From NCBI GenBank assembly GCA_963729875.1, contig CAVSPR010000011.1, positions 186,001 through 250,000 on the forward strand: a DNA stretch of 64,000 nt, given 5' to 3'. A model generated the notes under the pieces. The model saw nothing but the letters and a program-made list of their open reading frames with translations, was not told the origin of the DNA and made no database searches. The stretch is from DATBSL01 sp963729875. GTDB taxonomy: Bacteria; Acidobacteriota; Vicinamibacteria; Fen-336. A program made the translations under genes and the position numbers. Positions 28,091 through 36,647 of the stretch are shown piece after piece; the first letter of the stretch is position 1; each line of letters begins with the position of its first letter.

Positions 28091-29753
28091 CGGCTCCCTT
28101 GGCCGCGCTGCCGACCTGCCGCGCGTACTTGGCGAGGACGCCCCGGGTGTAGCGGGGGGCGGGGGGCGTCCAGGCCGTCCGGCGGCGGGCGATCTCGGCC
28201 TCGTCCACCTCCAGCTGCAGGAGGCGCCGATCGGCGTCGATCGTGACCCGGTCCTCCTCACGCACGAGGGCGATCGTGCCACCCACCGCCGCCTCCGGGG
28301 ACACGTGGCCGACGACCAGGCCGTGCGTCCCGCCGGAGAAGCGGCCGTCCGTGACCAGGCCGACCGAGTCGCCGAGCCCGGCCCCGATGAGGGCCGATGT
28401 CGGCGAGAGCATCTCGCGCATCCCGGGCCCGCCCTTCGGGCCCTCGTAGCGGATGATCACGACGTCGCCCGGCCGGACCTCGCCCCCGAAGATCGCCCGG
28501 ACGGCGTCCTCCTCCCGCTCGAACACGCGGGCCGGGCCCGTGATCGCGGGGTGCTGGATCCCGCTGGTCTTCGCCACCGCCCCTTCCGTCGCGAGGTTGC
28601 CGCGCAGAATGGCGAGGTGGCCGTGGGGGTAGAGCGGGTTCGACCACGGGTGGATGACGTCCTGTCCCGCGGGCGGCTCCTTGGGGACGTCGGCGAGCGT
28701 CTCGGCCACCGTCCGGCCGGTGACGGTCAGCGCTTCGGCGTGGAGTCGCCCGTGGTCGAGGAGCATCCGCATCACCTGCGGCACGCCGCCCGCGCGGTGG
28801 AACTCCGTCGTGACGTAGCGGCCGGAGGGCTTGAGGTCGCAGAGCACGGGCACGCGGGCACGGACCGATTCGAAGTCGTCGAGGGAGAGGGGCACCCCGG
28901 CGGCGTGGGCGATCGCGAGCAGGTGGAGGACGGCGTTCGTCGAGCCGCCGATCGCCATGACCACCGCGATGGCGTTCTCGAATGCCTCGCGGCTGAGGAT
29001 CCTCCGCGCGGTGAGGCCCCCGCGGATCGCCTCGGCGAGGACCCGCGCCGACTGCGCGGTGCTCTCCGCTTTCTCCGCGTCCTCGGCCGCCATGGTGGAC
29101 GAGCCCCGCAAGCTCATGCCCAGGGCCTCGAAGGCCGAGGACATGGTGTTCGCCGTGTACATCCCGCCGCAGGCCCCCGCCCCCGGGATGGCCTTGCGCT
29201 CGATCGCGTCGAGCTCGGCGCGGGGGATTCGGCCGGCCTCGAACCGGCCGAGCGCCTCGAAGACGCTCACGATGTCGAGGTCGCGCCCCTCGTGGCAGCC
29301 GGGCTTGATCGTGCCGCCGTAGACGAAGACCGCGGGGATGTCGAGGCGGGCGAAGGCGATCATCGCACCCGGCATGTTCTTGTCGCACCCCCCGATCGCG
29401 AGGACGCCGTCCATCGCCTGCGCGTTGCAGACGGTCTCGATCGAGTCCGCGATCACCTCGCGGGACACGAGCGAGTACTTCATGCCCTCGGTCCCCATCG
29501 AGATGCCGTCCGAGACCGTGATCGTCCCGAAGAGCTGGGGCATCGTCCCCGCCTCGCGCAGCGCGGCCACGGCCCGGTCGGCCAGGGGGCCGATCCCCAC
29601 GTTGCAGGGGGTGAGGGTGCTGTGGGCGCTCGCCACCCCGACGATGGGCTTCGTGAAGTCGGCGTCGGCGAAGCCCACCGCCCGGAGCATCGAGCGGTTG
29701 GGGGCGCGCTCGTCACCCTCCGTGATCGCGAGGCTGCGGCGCCTTGTGCTCAT
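28068..29753 (-). CDS. ilvD: Dihydroxy-acid dehydratase
   Basis: Fe-S enzyme that dehydrates dihydroxy acids to 2-oxo acids in valine, isoleucine and leucine synthesis. The 561-residue product has cluster cysteines in IGGCDKNMPGAMIA and GACGGMYTANTMSSAFEALG, plus TDGRFSGGTHGLVVGHVSPEA near the C-terminus. It completes the ilv set, but lies 4 kb upstream of the ilv-leu operon in the same orientation, with the accessory island between. Its own promoter is not obvious in the short gap to the divergent gene. Its end overlaps the putative toxin gene. Confidence 0.97.
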   Translation of the reverse strand: MSTRRRSLAITEGDERAPNRSMLRAVGFADADFTKPIVGVASAHSTLTPCNVGIGPLADRAVAALREAGTMPQLFGTITVSDGISMGTEGMKYSLVSREVIADSIETVCNAQAMDGVLAIGGCDKNMPGAMIAFARLDIPAVFVYGGTIKPGCHEGRDLDIVSVFEALGRFEAGRIPRAELDAIERKAIPGAGACGGMYTANTMSSAFEALGMSLRGSSTMAAEDAEKAESTAQSARVLAEAIRGGLTARRILSREAFENAIAVVMAIGGSTNAVLHLLAIAHAAGVPLSLDDFESVRARVPVLCDLKPSGRYVTTEFHRAGGVPQVMRMLLDHGRLHAEALTVTGRTVAETLADVPKEPPAGQDVIHPWSNPLYPHGHLAILRGNLATEGAVAKTSGIQHPAITGPARVFEREEDAVRAIFGGEVRPGDVVIIRYEGPKGGPGMREMLSPTSALIGAGLGDSVGLVTDGRFSGGTHGLVVGHVSPEAAVGGTIALVREEDRVTIDADRRLLQLEVDEAEIARRRTAWTPPAPRYTRGVLAKYARQVGSAAKGAVTDADGE

Positions 29754-29820
29754 CTCGGTCCCTCCGGGCGAGGTCCATCTTAGTCCGGCCGTGCTACGCT
29801 CAGGGCACTCGAGGCAAGCC

Positions 29821-30378
29821 TTGGCCCAGGTGAAGGGGACGGCCGTCCTGTCGTCCGTGCGCTACGTGCGAGAGCGCTTCGGGGACGACGCGCTCGCCCG
29901 GCTGCTCGCGGCCCTCCCGCCGGGGGACCGCGCCGTGCTCGGGCAAGGCATCCTCGCCTCGTCTTGGTACCCGATGGAGGCGTTCCTCCGCTTCATGCAG
30001 GAGGCCGAGCGGCAGCTCGGCACCCAGGAGGCCGACGTCGTCCGGAGAATGGGGCGGGCCTCCTGCGACTATGGCGTCACCGGGGTCTACAAGATCTTCT
30101 TCAAGCTGGGATCGCCCGAGTTCATCATCGCGCGCGCGGCCCGGGTCTTCTCGAGCTACTACGACACGGGCGAGCTGCGGATCGCGGAGACCGCCCGCGG
30201 GCGGGCGGTGGCGGAGCTGTCCGGCTTCGAGGGCGGGGCGCCGCAGTTCTGCGAGCGCATCTTCGGTTGGATGCAGCGGACCCTCGAGCTCGCGGGGGCG
30301 AGGAACCTGCGGTCCGCCCACACGACGTGCGTTCACCGCGGGGACGCCGTCTGCCGCTTCGAGGGAACGTGGGAGTAG
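29821..30378 (+). CDS. TIGR02265/DUF2378-like protein
   Basis: A 185-residue protein. The N-terminal part (VKGTAVLSSVRYVRERFGDD, SSWYPMEAFLRFMQEAE) resembles the TIGR02265 family first noted as a large paralogous group in Myxococcus. The C-terminal part (HTTCVHRGDAVCRFEG) resembles the end of haem-NO-binding/V4R-like small-ligand domains. The function is unknown, and sensing or scaffolding has been suggested by its occurrence near kinases. A TTG start at 29821 is chosen because GAGG lies 6 bases upstream; GTG 29830 lacks a ribosome-binding site. It overlaps the next gene by 10 bases. Confidence 0.62.
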   Translation: MAQVKGTAVLSSVRYVRERFGDDALARLLAALPPGDRAVLGQGILASSWYPMEAFLRFMQEAERQLGTQEADVVRRMGRASCDYGVTGVYKIFFKLGSPEFIIARAARVFSSYYDTGELRIAETARGRAVAELSGFEGGAPQFCERIFGWMQRTLELAGARNLRSAHTTCVHRGDAVCRFEGTWE

Positions 30379-31334
30379 CGCCCTCCGTCGGGAGTGGCAC
30401 GAGGACGCTCACCGTCGTCTGCCCCGTCTACGACGAGGAGGACGTGATCCTCGCCTTCCACGGCGAGCTGCGCCGCGCGCTCGGCGCGCTCCCGGACCGC
30501 TGGGCCTGGTCGGTGATCTACGTGGTGGACCGGGGCACCGACCGCACGCTCGACCTGCTCCGGACGCTCGCCGCGTCCGACCCGGCGGTCAAGGTCCTGG
30601 CCCTCTCCAGCCACTTCGGCCAGCAGGCCTCGATCCTGGCCGGCCTCGACCACTGCGACGCGGACGCGGTCGTCATGATGGACGCCGACCTGCAGCACCC
30701 GCCCGCGCTGGTACCCGAGCTCGTGGCCCGGCACGAGGAAGGCCACGACGTCGTCTACACGGTCCGGGAGGACACCGCGGAGGTCCCGCTCCTCAAGCGC
30801 CTCACTGCGCGCTGGTTCTACCGCCTCGTGAACGCGATCTCCGAGACGCCCATCCGCGAGGGGGCGGCCGACTTCCGCCTCGTGTCGCGGCGGGTGGTCG
30901 AGGTGTTCCGGCGCGACGTGCGGGAGCGCGGGCTCTTCCTGCGCGGCCTGTTCTCCTGGGTGGGCTTCCCCGCCTGCGCGGTGCGCTTCCGGGTCGGCGC
31001 GCGGCGCGCCGGCCGGACGAAGTACTCGCTCGCGAGGATGGTCCGCTTCGGCCTCGGCGGGGTGGTCGCCTTCTCCCGGGTCCCGCTCCGGGCGGCGGGA
31101 GCCGCGGGCGCCCTCCTCGCCGCCGCCACTCTCCTGGGGGGCGCCGCGGTGCTGTGGGACCTGGTCCTCCACGGCACCCCTCCCACCGACCGCGCAGTCC
31201 TGCTGGTGGCGCTGGGCCTCGTGTCGGGCGTGCAGCTCGTCTTCCTGGGGATCCTCGGGGAGTACCTCGGCGCCGTCCTCGACGAGGTGCGGGGGCGTCC
31301 CCACTACATCGTGCAGGAGCGGATCAACCTCTAG
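30369..31334 (+). CDS. GT2 glycosyltransferase, polyprenyl-phosphate type
   Basis: A 321-residue family 2 glycosyltransferase of the DPM1/GtrB kind. Motifs are LTVVCPVYDEEDVI at the N-terminus, the DxD-type metal motif VVMMDADLQHPP, and the substrate region EGAADFRLVSRRVV. Two C-terminal transmembrane helices (AAGALLAAATLLGGAAVLW and VLLVALGLVSGVQLVFLGIL) place the active site on the cytoplasmic face. It likely charges undecaprenyl phosphate with a sugar for GT-C enzymes or O-antigen modification. The GTG start is the only option that keeps the complete N-terminal strand. It ends overlapping the cytochrome gene tail by 11 bases. Confidence 0.85.
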   Translation: MGVAPSVGSGTRTLTVVCPVYDEEDVILAFHGELRRALGALPDRWAWSVIYVVDRGTDRTLDLLRTLAASDPAVKVLALSSHFGQQASILAGLDHCDADAVVMMDADLQHPPALVPELVARHEEGHDVVYTVREDTAEVPLLKRLTARWFYRLVNAISETPIREGAADFRLVSRRVVEVFRRDVRERGLFLRGLFSWVGFPACAVRFRVGARRAGRTKYSLARMVRFGLGGVVAFSRVPLRAAGAAGALLAAATLLGGAAVLWDLVLHGTPPTDRAVLLVALGLVSGVQLVFLGILGEYLGAVLDEVRGRPHYIVQERINL

Positions 31335-32409
31335 CGGACGGGGCGCGGCTCCCCGCGGCTCGAGCCGGCACGCCCTTCGGGTGGCAGTCGACGCACGCCA
31401 CGCGGTGCACGTCGTGCCGGCTTTCCGGGGACTTGAAGGTCGTGTCCATCGTCTCCACGTCGATCCCGCAGTTGGAGAGGCGCGGGTGGCAGCCCGTGCA
31501 CGAGGCGCGCGTCGCCTGGCCGTGCTTCTCGTGGCAGGCGAGGCAGCTCAGGCCCTCGTGGACACCCACCGGGGTGCGGTCGTCCCCGGAGAACACCTGG
31601 TTCCCCGCGCGCGGCGCGTGGCACTGGTAGCACAGGGCCTGGCGCCGGTCGGGGCTCGCCTTCACGGGCCGATCCCCGTCCTTCATCGCGGGCATCGGGA
31701 GGCGGTCGAGAGAGACGTAGCCGAGCGCCCGCCGGTCGTAGAAGGCGAGCGACGGCCGAACGATCTCCTGCGCGGGGCCGGCCACGAGCGCGCGGTCGCT
31801 CCGCGGCGGGAGCGGCTCGCCCCGGCGGTGGACGGAGTGGCAGGCGAGGCAGGGCACGGCGGGGAGGCCGGCGTCCGCCTCGTTCACGAACGTCCACGGG
31901 CCCTTGCGGTCGAGCGGGGTGACGAGGTCCCGGATGCCGCCCTCGAAGTGCATCGCGTGACAGCGCAGGCAGTCGTCCATGAGCTGCTGCGCCGCGTTGT
32001 GCTCGGGGTTGATGAAGAGGGCGGCGTACGGGGTCCCGTGGGGGCCGCTCTCCCAGTCGGCGCGCTCCTGGCGGTGGCAGGCGCCGCAGCGCTCGACGAG
32101 GGGCACGACGTCCTGGTGGCGGACGTGGATCTGCTCGGGCGTCTCCCCGCGCGAGTGCTGCCACACGCGCGAGAGGTTCTTGACGTGCATGCGCAGGTCG
32201 GCCGAGAGCGAGCTGCCGTGGCAGTCCTTGCACTTCACGCTCCGGTGGCTGGACGCCGCCCAGGCATCCACCATCGGCCGGATCTCGTGGCAGCGGGCGC
32301 AGCCCATGCCGTCTTCTCCGCCGTAGTACCAGCTCGTCCCGGCGAGGGCGCCGACCCCGAGGACGACGAGCGCCGCGAGGGTGACCAGGAGACGGCGCAG
32401 GGTCTTCAT
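31324..32409 (-). CDS. Nonaheme c-type cytochrome, membrane anchored
   Basis: A 361-residue protein with one N-terminal transmembrane helix (about residues 6-24), followed by nine CxxCH haem c sites: CARCH, CKDCH, CGACH, CLRCH, CLACH, CYQCH, CLACH, CTGCH and CVDCH. The N-terminal part with closely spaced first haems resembles NapC/NrfH-type quinol-linked cytochromes. It is the third gene of an operon with a GMC dehydrogenase and its Tat-exported small subunit, 10 bases downstream. It probably accepts electrons from that dehydrogenase, or links it to the quinone pool, at the outer face of the inner membrane. Confidence 0.88.
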   Translation of the reverse strand: MKTLRRLLVTLAALVVLGVGALAGTSWYYGGEDGMGCARCHEIRPMVDAWAASSHRSVKCKDCHGSSLSADLRMHVKNLSRVWQHSRGETPEQIHVRHQDVVPLVERCGACHRQERADWESGPHGTPYAALFINPEHNAAQQLMDDCLRCHAMHFEGGIRDLVTPLDRKGPWTFVNEADAGLPAVPCLACHSVHRRGEPLPPRSDRALVAGPAQEIVRPSLAFYDRRALGYVSLDRLPMPAMKDGDRPVKASPDRRQALCYQCHAPRAGNQVFSGDDRTPVGVHEGLSCLACHEKHGQATRASCTGCHPRLSNCGIDVETMDTTFKSPESRHDVHRVACVDCHPKGVPARAAGSRAPSARG

Positions 32410-32419
32410 GGCCGCCTCC

Positions 32420-34078
32420 CTAGCCCTTCAGTCCCCCGCCCTTCCAGGCCTGCACCAGCAGGTGCGAGGCCCGGTAGGCGTTGGCAAAGATCGTCAGCAC
32501 CGGATTGAAGCCGCCGTTCGTGACGTGGACGCTCGCGTCGATCACGAAGACGTTCGGCACGTCGTGGATCCGGCAGCTCGCGTCCACGACCGAGGTCCGG
32601 GGGTCGTTCCCCATGCGGCAGGTGCCCGACTGGTGCTGGTGGCCGGAGAGACCCCGGCCGGCGCGCCTCTGGTAGGTGAGGATTGCGCCCGCCTCCTTCA
32701 GCCACGCCTCCGCCCGTTCCGCCTGGCGGTTGGCGACCTCGATCGTGTGCGGGTGCCGGTCTCCCGAGAGGCGCAGGACCGGCAGGCCCCAGTGGTCCCT
32801 CACCTTCGGATCGAGCTGGACCCGCGCGTCCCACACGGGGATGTCCTGGGTCGGACCCTGGACGGCGATGTTGCGCCGGTAGAAGCGCCGCATGAAGTCC
32901 TTGTGCGCCTTCCCCCACGACGGCGTCCCCGGGGGCTGGTCGTCCGAGAACTGGAAGGGCAGGCGGATGAACTCGTTCGCGAGCATGCCGCCGCCGGCGA
33001 GGCCGGGCGTGCCGTGGTTGTAGTCGCACACCGAGATGCACACGCCGGGGCCGACGTCGTCGTAGGTCACCTGGTCGAAGAAGCCGACGGCGCCGGTGTA
33101 GGTGTGGCCGTTCAGGTTGCGGCCCACCCAGTCGTGGCGGTTGCCTAGGCCCTGCGGATGGAGTGGGCTCTTCGAGAGGAGGAGCAGGCGGGCGGACTCG
33201 GTCGCCCCGCCTGAGACGACGACGACGTCGGCGGGCTGCTCCTGCAGGCGGTCGTTCTCGTCGAAGTAGGCGACGCCCGTCGCCCGACCGCGCCCGTCGA
33301 CGAGCACCTCCTTGGCCTTGCACTCGGTCCTGAGCCAGGCGTGGCCGGTGGCGAGGGCCCTCGGGATGACGGTGTTGTGCGTGCCATTCTTGGCGTTCGT
33401 CTCGCACCCGAACCCGACGCACCAACGGATGCGCATGCAGGCCGACCGCCCGTTGTACGGCACGGAGTTGATGAGGAGCGGGGTGTCGAACGGGTGCAGG
33501 CCCAGGCGCAGCGCGGCCGGCTTCAGGATCTCGTACTCGAACGACTTCGGCGTCATGGGCGGCATCGGCAGGGGCTTTCGTCGCGGACCCTTGAAGAGGT
33601 TCGGCTCCACGTCGCCGCTCACGCCGATCTCGTACTCGGCCTTCTCGTACCAGGGCTCGAGGTCGTCGTAGGAAGTCGGCCAGTCGTCGAGGGTCGAGCC
33701 CTCGATCGCGCCGTAAGTCGAGCGCATGCGGAAGTCCTGGGGCATGAAGCGCCAGGCCTGGGCACCGTAGGAGAACGTGCCCCCGCCGACGCAGCTGGCG
33801 TTGGGGCTGTATTCACCCTGGTGCGGGTAGACGATCCGCTGGCGGCCCTCGAGGTCCACGAAAACGCGCGGGTTCTTGTCCTCGTCCGGTCCGTAGGGGA
33901 CGCCGAGGCTCGAGTTCCTCTGGTTGACGAGGTCGTCCTTCCTCTCCTCGAAGGGCGAGTGCCAGCGGCCCTTCTCGAGGAGGACGACGCTCAGGCCGGC
34001 CTCGGCGAGCTGGGAGAAGACGACGCCTCCCCCCGCCCCCGAGCCGACCACGACCGCGTTCACGCGAGGCAGCGCCAC
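32420..34078 (-). CDS. GMC-family FAD dehydrogenase, gluconate-2-dehydrogenase large-subunit-like
   Basis: A 552-residue flavoprotein. The dinucleotide motif VVVGSGAGGGVVFSQLAEAG is at the N-terminus, followed by the FAD-contacting region SCVGGGTFSYGAQAWR. The C-terminal active-site region has QHQSGTCRMG, then NVFVIDASVHVTNGGFNP with the second catalytic residue. Relatives oxidise sugars or alcohols and pass electrons to cytochrome c rather than oxygen. GTG 34078 has GGAG 6 bases before it and lies 2 bases after the small-subunit stop. The frame continues upstream only as a shadow. The protein has no signal peptide, consistent with hitchhiker export through the small subunit's Tat signal. Confidence 0.88.
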   Translation of the reverse strand: MALPRVNAVVVGSGAGGGVVFSQLAEAGLSVVLLEKGRWHSPFEERKDDLVNQRNSSLGVPYGPDEDKNPRVFVDLEGRQRIVYPHQGEYSPNASCVGGGTFSYGAQAWRFMPQDFRMRSTYGAIEGSTLDDWPTSYDDLEPWYEKAEYEIGVSGDVEPNLFKGPRRKPLPMPPMTPKSFEYEILKPAALRLGLHPFDTPLLINSVPYNGRSACMRIRWCVGFGCETNAKNGTHNTVIPRALATGHAWLRTECKAKEVLVDGRGRATGVAYFDENDRLQEQPADVVVVSGGATESARLLLLSKSPLHPQGLGNRHDWVGRNLNGHTYTGAVGFFDQVTYDDVGPGVCISVCDYNHGTPGLAGGGMLANEFIRLPFQFSDDQPPGTPSWGKAHKDFMRRFYRRNIAVQGPTQDIPVWDARVQLDPKVRDHWGLPVLRLSGDRHPHTIEVANRQAERAEAWLKEAGAILTYQRRAGRGLSGHQHQSGTCRMGNDPRTSVVDASCRIHDVPNVFVIDASVHVTNGGFNPVLTIFANAYRASHLLVQAWKGGGLKG

Positions 34079-34080
34079 GG

Positions 34081-34692
34081 CTAGCTCCGTCTCGGCGGGA
34101 CGGGAGGCGCCGCCGCTGCGGGCCGCGGCGCGAGGGCCGGCGGCGGCGGCGTCTCGTGCAGCCGGCCGCGGATCGGCGGGTCGGGCAGGCCCAGCATCTT
34201 CCAGCTCACGCGGTCCTTGTTCCCGCCGTGGCGCGGGTCGCCGTAGAAGCCCATCATCGTGTAGCCGCGCAGGAGCGCGAAGAACGCTCCCGGCTCGACG
34301 CCGCTCCAGTCGGCGGCCTCGACCGCGCCCTTCTCGACGTCTTGCAGCACGGCGGTCTGCGCGTCGAAGGGCAGCTCGCCGAACGGCTTCCCGTGGCGGC
34401 GCCGCGCGGAGGCTTCGAGGCCGCGGATCCCCGCGCGCCAGAGCGGCCGCTCCTTCCTCCGCCGCGTGGCGAGCTGGCGGTCGATGAACGTGACGACCCC
34501 CGCCTGGGCCGCTCCCGGGTCCTGGTCGGGTGGGACGATCTGGTCGCAGGCGGCGGCGAGGGTCCTCGCCTCCTCTTCCGTCAGCTCCCGCCATCGGCTG
34601 CTGGGCTTCCCGCAGGCCGCGGCGGTGGCGGCAGCGGCCACCGCGCCGGACTTCAGGAACCCGCGTCGATCGACGGCATAGGGATCGTCCAT
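34081..34692 (-). CDS. Gluconate 2-dehydrogenase subunit 3-like protein with Tat signal
   Basis: A 203-residue small subunit. The N-terminus has a twin-arginine signal (VDRRGFLKSG followed by an Ala-rich stretch ending at a Cys), so it should be exported folded and possibly lipidated. The middle (TLAAACDQIVPPDQDPGAAQ, VVTFIDRQLATRR) is typical of subunit 3 of membrane-bound GMC dehydrogenases. It is needed for maturation and export of the catalytic subunit in characterised relatives. The C-terminal 30 residues are Pro/Ala-rich. The ATG at 34692 is preceded by AAGGGGAG. A TTGCCC/TATGGT pair with 18-base spacing upstream is a candidate promoter. Confidence 0.82.
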   Translation of the reverse strand: MDDPYAVDRRGFLKSGAVAAAATAAACGKPSSRWRELTEEEARTLAAACDQIVPPDQDPGAAQAGVVTFIDRQLATRRRKERPLWRAGIRGLEASARRRHGKPFGELPFDAQTAVLQDVEKGAVEAADWSGVEPGAFFALLRGYTMMGFYGDPRHGGNKDRVSWKMLGLPDPPIRGRLHETPPPPALAPRPAAAAPPVPPRRS

Positions 34693-34783
34693 CACTCCCC
34701 TTCCCGAACCCGGGCACCATACCGGCCGAATCGCCCGCAGGGCAATAGGCAGAACGCCCCATGGAGCGGGGAGCGGGCCTCGA

Positions 34784-35368
34784 TCAGGAGAAGAGGCGGG
34801 CGACGTCGATCGTGACCGAGGGCACGCTTCGAGCCGCGAGCGTTTCTCCCGGGGCCAGCACCGCGCTCGAACGATAGCCTCCCGTGACCGGGTCTGGATC
34901 GAAGTGGGCCTCGATCGAGGACTCGGCCAAGTTGACGATCCAGTACTCCGGGATGCCCGCGCGTGCGTAAAGGACGGCCTTGGACTGCCGATCGAGGCGC
35001 AGCGAGTCCCCCGCCACCTCGACGACGAGGAGTGCGCTCCTGGGGTGGGGCCCCTCGAGCGGCGCGTCGGAGGCCCGGACCACCGCCAGGTCCGGCTCCG
35101 GCTCGCTGTCTTCGGAGAGTGTGAGGGGAAGCTGGGGGCGCACCGCGAGGTCGTCCCCGACGGCGCGCACGAGCGCGGCGGTGAGCCGTTGGATCACGAC
35201 GGCGTGCCGGCTGCCCTGCGGAGTCATGGCGACCAGGATCCCGGTGATGAGCTCGACAGGCTCGTCCTCACCGAGGATGCCCGCCTCGATCATCCGGTGG
35301 TACTCGCCCACCGCGATCCGGCGTTGCCGTTCGACGACCTCCGGGTGAGTTGCGGCCACGATGCTCAT
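34784..35368 (-). CDS. Uma2-family protein (DUF820, restriction-endonuclease-like fold)
   Basis: A 194-residue Uma2/DUF820 protein. Characteristic segments are EPVELITGILVAMTPQGSRH near the N-terminus, the acidic EPDLAVV, and LVVEVAGDSLRLDRQSKAVL with GIPEYWIVN. The Asp, Glu and Lys in these motifs correspond to a PD-(D/E)xK nuclease site. Uma2 proteins are abundant in cyanobacteria, Chloroflexi and Acidobacteria, often in mobile or solitary settings, and their physiological role is unclear. It stands alone between two operons. Confidence 0.88.
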   Translation of the reverse strand: MSIVAATHPEVVERQRRIAVGEYHRMIEAGILGEDEPVELITGILVAMTPQGSRHAVVIQRLTAALVRAVGDDLAVRPQLPLTLSEDSEPEPDLAVVRASDAPLEGPHPRSALLVVEVAGDSLRLDRQSKAVLYARAGIPEYWIVNLAESSIEAHFDPDPVTGGYRSSAVLAPGETLAARSVPSVTIDVARLFS

Positions 35369-35450
35369 AGCTTAGCACCCCGGAAGTCTCACCCTCGGAA
35401 GGGTCGCCGCAGGTCCGCCGGCGGTACGTCAGAACGCCTCCTGACGAAGG

Positions 35451-36641
35451 TCAGCCGCGGGGCCAGAGGCAGCTCGAGGAGCCGACCCAGGTCTTGTCGC
35501 GGTTGAACTTCACGCCCATCATCGGCCCCTGCGAGAGCCGGGCGAGGGTGGTGACGGGCAGCGGGCGCCCCTCGCGCCACACGGTCATCACCCGGACCTC
35601 GACCCGGGAGCGCGCGCCGTCGGGGGCCTCGACGACCGGCGCGTAGTCGACCTTGCGCATGAGGAGCGTCTTCGCGCGCTCCGCCTCCGGCACGGCGTCC
35701 AGGTCCTGCGGCGTTGGCGCGACGTTCACGCCCGTGCCCGAGAAGGAGAAGAGCGGCTTCAGCACCCAGCGGTCGAGGTCGTCGGGAGCACGGTCGAAGT
35801 CGCTCAGGAGGCGCGCCTCCGGCACGAGCGGGTGGCGGAGCGAAGGCAGCGAGTGCTTGCTCCAACGGAAGAACCAGTTGGGGTGGCCCGCCCACTGCAC
35901 GTCGAGCTCCTCCGTGAACCGGAAGGGCAGCTCCACCTTCTTCTCGACGAGCTCGTCCACGATCAGCCGGTTGTAGACGCGGAGGATGCGGGTCCTCTTC
36001 CCGTCCCGAAGGTAGTAGAGGTCGCGCCCCTGCTTCTCGACGTCGGTCGGGCAGACGGCCCGGATCCCGAACAGCCTCTCGGTCGCGGAGAAGTCCGGGT
36101 AGGTGCCCTGGCCCGGCGGGTCGAGGTCGAGGAGGACCACGTTCTCGGGAGGTACGTCCGCGAGGATCGCGTCACGGACCACGCGCAGGTAGCCGTCCTC
36201 GTCGAGGCCGCTCAGCAGGAAGTCGAGGCTCTCGCCGTCCGGCGCGACCTTGCGGCATTCCCGGCCCTGCAGGTACTGGAACGCGTAGAGCGACGGGAAG
36301 CCCTGCAGCTCGATCAGCCGGGGCGCCAGCCGGCCGGCTTCCTCGACGATCGCGAAGTCGGCCTGGGCGAACAGCGGGTGGTCGTCGCTGCCGGGCACGT
36401 CGAAGGCCGTGGGCACGGCGGCCTTCGAGCGCTCGAGAGCCTCGGGCGCCGACAGCTGCTCCCAGATCTCGAGGGTCCCCTTCACCAGCGCGTCGCGCAG
36501 CTCGGGCGGCAGGAACACCGGCGTCTCGCAGACGCGGAAGCCGATCCGGCAGCCGGCCGCCTCGGTGAGCCGGGCCTTGTACGCCTCGTAGTCCCCGGGC
36601 GTCCAGGACGCGTTGAAGGCCCGGCGCAGCCTCGGGATCAC
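35451..36641 (-). CDS. Conserved protein of unknown function with ATP-grasp-like features
   Basis: A 396-residue protein that I do not recognise with confidence. Visible segments include PRLIELQGFPSLYAFQYLQG, ENVVLLDLDPPGQGTYPDF, DRWVLKPLFSFSGTGVNVAP, RVEVRVMTVWREG and MMGVKFNRDKTW. The Lys-Pro followed by a Gly-rich loop and the late Asn look like the nucleotide and metal sites of ATP-grasp ligases, so an amide- or peptide-ligase activity is possible. There is no signal peptide. It starts 6 bases after the fumarase stop and is therefore probably co-transcribed with it. Confidence 0.5.
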   Translation of the reverse strand: MIPRLRRAFNASWTPGDYEAYKARLTEAAGCRIGFRVCETPVFLPPELRDALVKGTLEIWEQLSAPEALERSKAAVPTAFDVPGSDDHPLFAQADFAIVEEAGRLAPRLIELQGFPSLYAFQYLQGRECRKVAPDGESLDFLLSGLDEDGYLRVVRDAILADVPPENVVLLDLDPPGQGTYPDFSATERLFGIRAVCPTDVEKQGRDLYYLRDGKRTRILRVYNRLIVDELVEKKVELPFRFTEELDVQWAGHPNWFFRWSKHSLPSLRHPLVPEARLLSDFDRAPDDLDRWVLKPLFSFSGTGVNVAPTPQDLDAVPEAERAKTLLMRKVDYAPVVEAPDGARSRVEVRVMTVWREGRPLPVTTLARLSQGPMMGVKFNRDKTWVGSSSCLWPRG

Positions 36642-36647
36642 GGTGGC

